Source: Desulfobacteraceae bacterium
Lineage (GTDB): Bacteria > Desulfobacterota > DSM-4660 > Desulfatiglandales > Desulfatiglandaceae
Length of the DNA: 5,125 bases
Assembly (NCBI GenBank): GCA_030597505.1
Contig: JAUVRS010000213.1
Span: forward strand, 1-5,125
Reading direction: 5' to 3'
In this document: positions 1 to 5,040 of the stretch, in pieces
Layout: each line of letters opens with the position of its first letter
Position numbering within the stretch: the first letter of the stretch is position 1
The notes under the pieces: model-generated
The model's database searches: none
The model's input: the letters and a program-made list of their open reading frames with translations, nothing else
Told to the model about the DNA's origin: nothing
Translations under genes and position numbers: made by a program

Positions 1-995
1 AGACCCTCCCCTGAAATATCTTCCCCCAGACCCGAGTCTATAAGGGCCTTGCGAAGGGGAGACGCAGGCATCCCCAGCAGGATGTAGTCGAGCAAGCGCA
101 GGGCAAAATTTGTCTTGACGTCTGTTGTTTCCGGAAGGAGCCAGTTGAGTGTGACCATCCCCTTTGGTGCGGTTCCCTCTTCCTGTCCTGCCATAAAATA
201 ACGGCGCAGGTGTTTTGGTTTGGTAAACGGAGACTGGAGGCAAATGGTTGAATCGATCTCTGACGGATCAAAATCCTTGAGATATTCGTTTGTGATTTTC
301 AACCGTTTATCAGGGTCATCGTCACCATAAAAATAGATGCGGGCATTGGAGGGGTGATAGTACTTTGCGTGAAAAGCCTGGAATTGGTCAAATGTGAGAT
401 GTGGGATTTCTTTTGGATTACCGCCTGCATCAAACGCGTAGGGGTTGTCCGGGAAAAGGGATTGGAGTGAATATTCTGACAAGAGATTGTCTGGGGATGA
501 ATAGGCCCCCTTCATTTCGTTAAAAACGACCCCTTTGTATATAATAGGGTTTTCCCGTTTTTCCAGTTCATAATGCCATCCCTCCTGCTGAAGGGTAGAT
601 GGGGTCAGGCGGGGGTACAGGACGGCATCCAGATAGACATCTATAAGGTTATAGAAGTCTTGGAGGTTTTGGCTGGCCACAGGGTAGCAGGTCCTGTCCG
701 GATAGGTAAATGCGTTTAGAAAAGTTTGAAGAGAACTCTTGAGGAGTTCAACAAACGGTTCTTTTACGGGGTATTTTCGAGATCCGCAAAGCACCGAGTG
801 TTCCAATATATGGGGAAGACCTGTTGAGTCAAAGGGGGGTGTGCGAAAGGTGATGCCAAATACCTTGTTTTCGTCTTCGTTTGAAAAAGAGAGGAGTTGC
901 GCGCCGGTTTTTGTATGGTGAAAAACCCTGGCGATGGTTTTTAGCTCTTTAATCTCCTGCTCCCGCTGGAGCAGGAAACCATGTATAACGGTCAT
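1..995 (-). CDS. PreP-like M16C zinc metalloprotease, N-terminal part (runs off left edge)
   Basis: Open frame of 331 codons from ATG at 995 to the window edge with no stop. The C-terminal two thirds of a protein that is usually near 970-1000 residues are missing. The inverted M16 zinc motif HILEH is at residues 62-66, followed by SVLCGSRKYPVKEPF. The probable third zinc ligand is Glu160 in VVFNEMKGAYSSPD, 98 residues after His62, the spacing expected for presequence proteases (about 100). Further PreP-like stretches are NAFTYPDRTCYPVAS (94-108), YHPSNARIYFYGD and, at the edge, SPLRKALIDSGLGED. The family cuts short unstructured peptides inside a closed two-lobed chamber; the second lobe is not visible here. 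No signal peptide, so probably cytoplasmic. The start is supported by CGGAGG (1001-1006) five bases upstream. The bacterial substrate is unknown. Family call is firm; physiological role is inference. Confidence 0.95.
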   Translation of the reverse strand, partial: MTVIHGFLLQREQEIKELKTIARVFHHTKTGAQLLSFSNEDENKVFGITFRTPPFDSTGLPHILEHSVLCGSRKYPVKEPFVELLKSSLQTFLNAFTYPDRTCYPVASQNLQDFYNLIDVYLDAVLYPRLTPSTLQQEGWHYELEKRENPIIYKGVVFNEMKGAYSSPDNLLSEYSLQSLFPDNPYAFDAGGNPKEIPHLTFDQFQAFHAKYYHPSNARIYFYGDDDPDKRLKITNEYLKDFDPSEIDSTICLQSPFTKPKHLRRYFMAGQEEGTAPKGMVTLNWLLPETTDVKTNFALRLLDYILLGMPASPLRKALIDSGLGEDISGEG

Positions 996-1097
996 TTTTT
1001 CCTCCGATGATGTTAGATACAAATTGAACGCTTTGTAACCGCCTCGGTCTGAGAATTCTCTCCCGGACGGGACGTATGACCCTTCTGGTGATTGACG
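996..1097 (-). other. Gap between the transglycosylase and protease genes
   Basis: This 102-nt gap carries the protease ribosome-binding site and two small symmetric elements: the palindrome GAGAATTCTC at 1051-1060 and TCCCG-GA-CGGGA at 1061-1072. An 8-bp palindrome TGACGTCA (1093-1100) overlaps the transglycosylase stop codon. No U-rich run follows any hairpin on the minus strand, so I see no intrinsic terminator. No convincing promoter is visible. The two genes could therefore be one transcript. Confidence 0.35.
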
Positions 1098-1847
1098 TCA
1101 CTCAGGCTGCGGGGATTCCTGGGAGTCTAAATCTTTAGGTTGGTTGTCATCGTCTGCTTTATTCTTTGGATTCTTCGAGTCCAGGTCTTCCAGCATTAAA
1201 GAGAGTTCCGCATAGTTTGAGAGAACCCTTGTTACATAATTGGAGTCACCATTTACATATTGAAACAAAACCTTTTTCCAGGAACCGAATTGTTTTCTGT
1301 ATTTCTTTAAAATATAGTTTATGGCCGCTATATTTTTTCTGTGATCAAAAACATCAATCTCTTCTTCCCAGACTCCCTGATCAATCAGGTGGTCAGCCCA
1401 GACACTTTCTCCGGAGCTAGGCTTTCTTGTAAGAATCTGCCCAAGACCCTTAGCGTTCATTTTTGATCTCGCATAAACATCAAAACCTGACTCCTCTTTG
1501 ATTAATGCCACGATCATAAGATAGTACGGGTATTTTTTGGCCTCATGAAGATACTGAATAACATATGGTTTTGGAACATATGATTTGGAATTTTTGTATG
1601 CCCATTCTATGATATCCGGGTTTATGGAGTGGTTGATTCCAATATCTTCCAGCATTGACTGTGCTGCAGAAAGCCTTTTTTCCAGTTCTTCCTGTTTTTC
1701 TGTTTTTTCTATAATGGCCGTTTTTAGCAGGGTTGTTTTTTTTTGAATTCTTTTGTAACTCACAAAATAAATCAAAGACGCTATTGCTATTGCTACAATT
1801 GGAATAAAAATCGGGGCGAGCCTGGTCTTGGTCCTGCTGTTGTCCAT
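1098..1847 (-). CDS. Membrane-anchored SLT-type lytic transglycosylase
   Basis: A 249-residue protein. Residues 11-30 (APIFIPIVAIAIASLIYFVS) form one transmembrane helix without a cleavage site. A charged, probably coiled-coil segment follows (about 33-65, rich in K, E and Q). The SLT (Slt70-like, GH23) domain spans about 95-215: ALIKEESGFDVYARS (114-128) with Glu119 before Ser as likely catalytic acid, then NAKGLGQIL (131-139), matching the family pattern ESxFxxxAxSxxGAxGLMQ. QYVNGDSNYV (196-205) replaces the usual AYNAGxxxV. The acidic tail (219-249) is low complexity. Such enzymes cleave MurNAc-GlcNAc bonds of peptidoglycan, forming 1,6-anhydroMurNAc; the topology puts the domain in the periplasm. 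An in-frame ATG exists at 2018, but I chose 1847 because GGAGGG (1852-1857) sits just upstream and the TM segment follows directly. The upstream extension has no domain features. Confidence 0.88.
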   Translation of the reverse strand: MDNSRTKTRLAPIFIPIVAIAIASLIYFVSYKRIQKKTTLLKTAIIEKTEKQEELEKRLSAAQSMLEDIGINHSINPDIIEWAYKNSKSYVPKPYVIQYLHEAKKYPYYLMIVALIKEESGFDVYARSKMNAKGLGQILTRKPSSGESVWADHLIDQGVWEEEIDVFDHRKNIAAINYILKKYRKQFGSWKKVLFQYVNGDSNYVTRVLSNYAELSLMLEDLDSKNPKNKADDDNQPKDLDSQESPQPE

Positions 1848-1863
1848 CAAGCCCTCCTTGCGT

Positions 1864-1891
1864 GGATATGGCAGACAGTTTTGCCATATCC
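1864..1891 (-). promoter_or_regulatory. Perfect 9-bp hairpin in the transglycosylase leader
   Basis: Arms GGATATGGC (1864-1872) and GCCATATCC (1883-1891) are exact reverse complements around a 10-nt loop. The near arm lies seven bases upstream of the GGAGGG ribosome-binding site of the transglycosylase gene. No U-tract follows, so it is not an intrinsic terminator. It could be a protein operator or a 5'-UTR stem; the sequence does not distinguish these. Confidence 0.5.
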
Positions 1892-1912
1892 CTCGCCGGC
1901 TATTGTGAAAAT

Positions 1913-1939
1913 ACCGTGTTTTCCCACATAAAACCCGGT
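1913..1939 (-). promoter_or_regulatory. 10-bp hairpin with one mismatch upstream of the transglycosylase
   Basis: Arms ACCGTGTTTT (1913-1922) and AAAACCCGGT (1930-1939) pair at nine of ten positions around the 7-nt loop CCCACAT. It lies about 65 nt upstream of the transglycosylase start and 21 nt from the perfect hairpin at 1864-1891. Its AT-rich inner half and GC-rich outer half fit either an operator or leader RNA structure. Confidence 0.4.
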
Positions 1940-2025
1940 TACCCAAAAAGCGTGTAATCCAGCCTGGAATTAATATAAGAGTAGCGGAAACCTGTTCTCC
2001 GGTCAAGAATCGTTCCACGGAGACG

Positions 2026-2037
2026 CGGTCCGGACCG
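2026..2037. repeat. Perfect 12-bp palindrome CGGTCCGGACCG
   Basis: A fully self-complementary GC-rich 12-mer with its right edge 24 nt upstream of the -35 box at 2062. An overlapping GACCGGTC (2033-2040) continues the symmetric sequence. The position fits a dimeric-regulator operator for the divergent genes, but no regulator gene is nearby and no family consensus is recognised. Confidence 0.35.
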
Positions 2038-2061
2038 GTCGTATGGCGCGGCGAGGGTTAT

Positions 2062-2091
2062 TTGACGGTGAGCCCTTGTCTTCGTTATACT
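2062..2091 (+). promoter_or_regulatory. Sigma70-like promoter for the zinc-ribbon membrane protein
   Basis: TTGACG (2062-2067, five of six to consensus), an 18-nt spacer, then TATACT (2086-2091, five of six). Transcription would begin near 2098, giving a leader of about 78 nt before the ATG at 2176. It is the best-matching promoter-like pair in the divergent region. Confidence 0.5.
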
Positions 2092-2175
2092 TACAGGATC
2101 AGAACTTTGCCTTGCATGAGTGCTCCGAAGGATGCGGGGTGTTGGACTTGGGAAGCACTTTGGGGACAGAGATAA

Positions 2176-3228
2176 ATGAAAATCCAGTGTCCAAAATGCG
2201 GGTGCAAACGACAACCATCCGATGTGGCTCCGGAATATAAATGTCCGCTTTGCGGCGTGGTTTATTCGGAAGTGCACGCAAAAACAAGTGCGGGAGAAGC
2301 AAAGCAAGAATTGAGGTCGGTGGTGGGTCACGAAAGAAAATCGGAACAACAGGATGTACAAAAGAGAAACATTGGGAAAAGAAAAAAGGTCGTAACTATT
2401 GGTATTGTCCTGGTTCTGATCGCGGTTTATTTTGGCGCCAAATTGTATGTGGAGAAAGCAGCGAAAAAGAGGATAGACAACGCGATAGCAAAACTGGGTG
2501 GTGCGGTAAATATCGACTATAAAAACATCCGTGCTGACTTATTGAGATTGAATCTGCATATAGAGGGTGTGTCTGTTTCGCATGCCGGACAAAAGGAAAA
2601 GGTCAATATCGCCGATATAGTAATCTACGACATTGACCCAGGATCGGGAATCCCCTCTTATCTTAACTTGGAATTTAACGGGATCAGGGGAAATGTTGGC
2701 GATCTTGGTGGGTTGGGAGAACTGGGGTACAATACCATAGAGGGAGATATTAAACTGGATTACAGATACGATGGCAAGAAAAGGGAATTCCAGCTAAACA
2801 AATTCAGCTGCAGTGCAGCCGAAATGGGAGCGATTGAGACAAGTTTTCATCTTGGAAATGTCCATATTGACCAAAAAAATATACTGGCCCTTCTTTTTGG
2901 TTATCCTCAAATATTGCTTTACCAAGCAGCGCTCAATTATAAAGACAATTCCCTGGTGCCACGACTAATTGAATCAGGCGCAAAAAAAAATGGAAAGGGG
3001 ATCAATGATTTTAAGCTGGAAATAATCCAAAAAATTGATCATTTGATATCAAAAGAAGGTGACGAGTTTTCAGCAGAGACATTGAGGACCATCAGGGGTT
3101 TTATAGATGATCCCAAGAGAATTGGAATAAGCGTTTCCCCCCAAAAGCCGGTTCCCATTGGTCTTATCCAGGGGCTCAAAGATTTCCAGTCAATCAGTAA
3201 ATTGCTCAACCTGAAAATCACAAAATAG
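2176..3228 (+). CDS. Zinc-ribbon, single-TM protein with AsmA/YdgA-like periplasmic domain, function unknown
   Basis: A 350-residue protein. Cys5, Cys8, Cys23 and Cys26 (CPKC and CPLC) form a compact zinc ribbon at residues 5-27. A polar linker (about 31-66) leads to basic GKRKK and one transmembrane helix (about 72-91). The positive-inside rule places the ribbon in the cytoplasm and residues 92-350 in the periplasm. After an amphipathic AKKRIDNAIAKLG segment comes VNIDYKNIRADLLRLNLHIE, which resembles the start of AsmA/DUF748/YdgA-type domains that pass lipids or decorate the envelope; this match is weak. Regular beta-like strands follow, ending in ISVSPQKPVPI and a short hydrophobic LLNLKI. 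An in-frame TAA immediately precedes the ATG, so the start is the first possible one; the ribosome-binding site is weak (GGGGACAGAG). Overall architecture is clear, biochemical role is not. Confidence 0.88.
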   Translation: MKIQCPKCGCKRQPSDVAPEYKCPLCGVVYSEVHAKTSAGEAKQELRSVVGHERKSEQQDVQKRNIGKRKKVVTIGIVLVLIAVYFGAKLYVEKAAKKRIDNAIAKLGGAVNIDYKNIRADLLRLNLHIEGVSVSHAGQKEKVNIADIVIYDIDPGSGIPSYLNLEFNGIRGNVGDLGGLGELGYNTIEGDIKLDYRYDGKKREFQLNKFSCSAAEMGAIETSFHLGNVHIDQKNILALLFGYPQILLYQAALNYKDNSLVPRLIESGAKKNGKGINDFKLEIIQKIDHLISKEGDEFSAETLRTIRGFIDDPKRIGISVSPQKPVPIGLIQGLKDFQSISKLLNLKITK

Positions 3229-3238
3229 AGGACGTTCG

Positions 3239-3266
3239 CTTCCCCCAATGAGGTTTTTTTGGGAAG
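3239..3266 (+). terminator. Possible weak terminator hairpin after the zinc-ribbon gene
   Basis: CTTCCC (3239-3244) pairs with GGGAAG (3261-3266), with AA/TT pairing inside a 2x2 mismatch. It begins ten bases after the TAG stop. The T-run (3254-3260) lies within the loop and inner stem, not after the stem, so this is not a canonical intrinsic terminator. Transcription may still weaken here. Confidence 0.2.
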
Positions 3267-3368
3267 ACCCTCGAAAATCAACGATGGCGGTGAAAAAAGG
3301 GAACCTCGATATTGTCTAAAGAAAAAAAGATAGCCCTTTCCAGGCAAAATAGTTATGTTATTTGAGAT

Positions 3369-3397
3369 TTGACAGAATGTGCGGAATTTAGTATTCA
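3369..3397 (+). promoter_or_regulatory. Candidate sigma70-like promoter of the transporter operon
   Basis: A perfect -35 box TTGACA (3369-3374) is followed after 17 nt by TATTCA (3392-3397), a weak -10 with three of six matches. TAGTAT at a 15-nt spacing is an alternative. The start would fall near 3404, making a leader of about 190 nt before the binding-protein ATG. A weak -10 after an ideal -35 is compatible with an activator-dependent promoter, which is inference. Confidence 0.4.
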
Positions 3398-3430
3398 AAA
3401 ATTGTCTGAAACGCCTTTTAATTGCCGGGA

Positions 3431-3457
3431 CCGGGTTTGGCGGAGACAAGGACCCGG
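3431..3457 (+). repeat. 6-bp GC-rich inverted repeat in the transporter leader
   Basis: CCGGGT (3431-3436) and ACCCGG (3452-3457) are exact reverse complements around a 15-nt loop. It lies about 30 nt downstream of the predicted transcription start, so it may be a leader RNA stem. The evidence is structural only. Confidence 0.3.
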
Positions 3458-3510
3458 GATCTTGTGTGGTTGAATCCGAAAATTGCATCCTCAAAAGGAA
3501 GGGAGGTGGT

Positions 3511-3552
3511 ATGGAGACGCAGGTTATGTGTTTGGGCGATTCAGGTTTCTAA
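3511..3552 (+). CDS. Possible 13-residue leader peptide
   Basis: ATG at 3511, stop TAA at 3550-3552, encoding METQVMCLGDSGF. GGGAGG (3501-3506) lies four bases upstream, a stronger ribosome-binding site than the zinc-ribbon gene has. It ends 43 nt before the binding-protein ATG. It is not rich in leucine, isoleucine or valine (one Val, one Leu), so it does not look like a classical branched-chain attenuator peptide. It may be a translated leader or chance. Confidence 0.25.
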   Translation: METQVMCLGDSGF

Positions 3553-3562
3553 TTCGAATTGT

Positions 3563-3577
3563 TGAAAGCCACTTTCA
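3563..3577 (+). promoter_or_regulatory. Small hairpin directly upstream of the binding-protein ribosome-binding site
   Basis: TGAAAG (3563-3568), loop CCA, CTTTCA (3572-3577): a perfect 6-bp stem ending five bases before AAGGAGG (3583-3589). The palindrome AATTCGAATT (3551-3560) lies immediately upstream. The stem leaves the ribosome-binding site free, so if it has a role it might protect the 5' end or bind a regulator. Confidence 0.3.
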
Positions 3578-3595
3578 TTCAAAAGGAGGCGTGTT

Positions 3596-4744
3596 ATGAA
3601 AAAAGGAATTTTTTTGTGTTTTGTGGTTTTGTGTTTTGTGCTCGGGGGCATGTCCCCTGCCGTTGCGGGTGATCCAAAGGAATACAAGGTCGGTGCAATC
3701 CTTGCGATGACCGGTTCCGGGGCATGGTATGGCAAGGTGATGAGTCAGGGCATCCTCCTTGCGATGGATGAGATCAACTCAAAGGGAGGCATTGACGGGG
3801 TCAAATTCAAACTGATCGTCGAGGACCACGAAAGCGGAAAGGGCCCGGCAGCCGTGAGCGGCTTTAACAAGCTTGTGAGTATAGACAAGGTCCCCTTCTC
3901 CTTTACTTCCTACAGCACCCCGACCCTCTCTATCGTACCCATTGCCAAGGAAAAAAAGGTCCTCCTGCTCAACGGGGGGGGCGTAAGTCCGAGGCTGGTA
4001 AAACAGCCTTATCTGTTTAACAACCGGATGTTGGCTATGACGCAGGGCGGCGGCGTATTGTCCAGGGCTAAAGAGCTGGGTTTAAAAAAGATGGCCACCA
4101 TGTACTGGAACGATGATGCCGGGATAGGAACCCAAGAATATATCGCTCCAAGGTGGAAGAAAATGGGGGGAGAAATCGTGGCAACCGAGGCATTCCCTGT
4201 GGGGGCCACGGATTACAAGTCCTACCTCTCCAAGGTCATAGCAGCCAACCCGGATTTTCTGGCCATATGGGCCTGGGGTAAAGATTGGGGCATTGTGGTA
4301 AAACAGGCCAGGGAAATGGGCTTTACCAAGCCGATTCTGGGAGTCGAATACAGCCCCGATGCCCACAAGATAGCCGGGAAAACCGCAGAAGGGTATGAAT
4401 TTGTCAGTGATGCCTTTATCCCAAAGGGGGGGGAGGAATGGACGGAGAAATTCGTAGAGAATTATAAAAAGAAATATGGTGAAAATCCTGAGAAATATGC
4501 CGCCAATTACTATGAGGGCGTCTACATCCTTGCCAAGTTGATAGAGGCCGCAAAGGCGGAAGGCGGCGATTATTGGAAAGGCGACCGATTGCTAAAGAAG
4601 TTGGTCGAGATAAAAAGCTTCCCCAGCATTTATGGCGGAGATGTGGTTTTTGATACTGTGGAGCATACCTGTGTCAAACCGACGGCTCTTTTTAAGATTG
4701 TAGATGGAAAAAAGACCTTTGTTAAGTATGTAGATGTGGACTAG
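3596..4744 (+). CDS. Branched-chain amino-acid type ABC transporter substrate-binding protein
   Basis: A 382-residue periplasmic-binding protein of the LivJ/LivK type (Peripla_BP_6 fold), normal length for the family. A Sec signal peptide occupies 1-24: MKKG, hydrophobic core 5-18, then PAVA with cleavage predicted between Ala24 and Gly25. There is no lipobox, so it should be a soluble periplasmic protein. The first lobe opens with YKVGAILAMTGSGAWYGKVM (30-49), GILLAMDEINSKGGIDG and LIVEDHESG; the ligand-cleft region TSYSTPTLSI (104-113) follows. Late in the protein, ANYYEGVYILAKLIEAAK is a typical family stretch. It captures a small ligand, hands it to the LivH/LivM permeases and is powered by LivF/LivG ATPases. 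The actual ligand may be an amino acid, amide, urea or aromatic acid and cannot be told here. An ideal AAGGAGG lies six bases before the ATG. Asp382 and the TAG stop fall within an inverted-repeat arm. Confidence 0.95.
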   Translation: MKKGIFLCFVVLCFVLGGMSPAVAGDPKEYKVGAILAMTGSGAWYGKVMSQGILLAMDEINSKGGIDGVKFKLIVEDHESGKGPAAVSGFNKLVSIDKVPFSFTSYSTPTLSIVPIAKEKKVLLLNGGGVSPRLVKQPYLFNNRMLAMTQGGGVLSRAKELGLKKMATMYWNDDAGIGTQEYIAPRWKKMGGEIVATEAFPVGATDYKSYLSKVIAANPDFLAIWAWGKDWGIVVKQAREMGFTKPILGVEYSPDAHKIAGKTAEGYEFVSDAFIPKGGEEWTEKFVENYKKKYGENPEKYAANYYEGVYILAKLIEAAKAEGGDYWKGDRLLKKLVEIKSFPSIYGGDVVFDTVEHTCVKPTALFKIVDGKKTFVKYVDVD

Positions 4745-4941
4745 GAGGCTGTCCGAGAATGGCTATTTTTCCCAATCTCTGCGCGTGCCCCGTAGCTCCG
4801 GAAGATGGTACTGGGGTCAGGCTCAAATTATAATCCTCGAAATACTTTAATGTATTTCTGTGGTTATAGTTTTCGCCTTCCCCTCCGGGCCGTAGGCTTG
4901 ATCTTGAAAAAACTATCTCATTCTGGGACAACCTCCCAGTC
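4739..4941. mobile_element. MITE/REP-like imperfect palindrome between binding-protein and permease genes
   Basis: Outer arms 4739-4761 (containing GGAGGCTGTCCGAGAATG) and 4919-4941 (containing CATTCTGGGACAACCTCC) are reverse complements at 20 of 23 positions. Pairing continues inward in patches: CTATTTTT against AAAAAACTAT, CTCCGG against CCGGGC, GGGG against CCCC, then an inner stem. The left arm is about 17 nt longer. There is no transposase gene. The flanking dinucleotide TG occurs on both sides (4737-4738 and 4942-4943), too short to prove a target duplication. The internal GGGGTCAGGCTC resembles, from memory, motifs near REP-associated transposases; that is unverified. Because of the symmetry both strands encode similar short peptides (NYNPRNTL, NYNHRNTL), so neither frame is evidence of a gene. 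Confidence 0.55.
4819..4878 (+). repeat. Inner long hairpin of the palindromic element
   Basis: GAAATAC (4839-4845) pairs perfectly with GTATTTC (4852-4858) around a 6-nt loop. After a short mismatch, 4825-4835 pairs with 4862-4872 without a gap (two G-U wobbles), and AGGC (4819-4822) pairs with GCCT (4875-4878). The stem is therefore about 30 bp with few mismatches, stable as RNA or as a cruciform. A perfect TATAAT at 4829-4834 has no matching -35 box and is more simply part of the AT-rich stem. Confidence 0.65.
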
Positions 4942-4992
4942 TGAAACCTGGGGGGTGCTGAGATTTAGGGCGTGCGCCCTTACACCCCCCAG
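4923..4992 (+). promoter_or_regulatory. Competing GC-rich hairpins upstream of the permease gene
   Basis: Three stems share segments. A: CTGGGA (4923-4928) with TCCCAG (4934-4939), 6 bp. B: 4931-4939 with 4948-4956, nine contiguous pairs with one G-U. C: CTGGGGGGTG (4948-4957) with CACCCCCCAG (4983-4992), ten perfect pairs, enclosing AGGGC/GCCCT (4967-4971/4976-4980). B excludes both A and C, while A and C can coexist; this is the 1:2, 2:3, 3:4 topology of attenuators. No U-run follows C, so a rho-independent terminator is not indicated. C ends 36 nt before the permease ribosome-binding site. The pairing is directly visible; a switching role is inference. Confidence 0.5.
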
Positions 4993-5040
4993 AGGTCAAG
5001 GAAAGATCAACCCGGCAGATTCGAAAAATGGAGCTTTGAA

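Larger units (their letters stand above)
1848..2175. other. Divergent intergenic region
   Basis: This 328-nt region separates the left-reading transglycosylase gene and the right-reading zinc-ribbon gene. I find no plausible gene in it. It holds two hairpins near the transglycosylase start, a 12-bp palindrome and a right-reading sigma70-like promoter, listed separately. On the minus strand TTGACC (2000-2005) is followed 17 nt later only by TACTCT, a poor -10 box, so the transglycosylase promoter is not resolved. Confidence 0.6.
3229..3595 (+). other. Leader/intergenic region before the binding-protein gene
   Basis: This 367-nt gap separates the zinc-ribbon gene and the transporter operon. 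It contains a weak hairpin just after the first gene, a candidate promoter (3369-3397), a 6-bp stem (3431-3457), a 13-codon ORF with a strong ribosome-binding site (3511-3552) and a short hairpin (3563-3577). Its length and content suggest the transporter genes start their own transcript here. Confidence 0.6.

Noticed and set aside
1848..2018. 57-residue N-terminal extension of the transglycosylase from an ATG at 2018
   Set aside because: The extension contains the leader hairpins, shows no domain features, and an excellent ribosome-binding site with a TM segment supports the start at 1847.
1939..2361. A 140-codon minus-strand frame across the divergent promoter region
   Set aside because: It overlaps the zinc-ribbon coding region and the right-reading promoter, has arbitrary composition, and has no convincing start.
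2982..2990. A9 run in the zinc-ribbon gene as a programmed frameshift site
   Set aside because: The alternative frames yield no meaningful extension and the zero frame continues with family-like sequence to the stop codon; similar A-runs occur elsewhere in the window.
3039..3494. A 151-codon minus-strand frame opposite the end of the zinc-ribbon gene
   Set aside because: Half of it is antisense to a well-supported gene and the remainder lies in the leader region; no family resemblance is visible.
4829..4834. Perfect TATAAT as an internal promoter for the permease gene
   Set aside because: No -35 box or extended -10 lies at suitable spacing, and the hexamer is part of the AT-rich inner stem of the palindrome.
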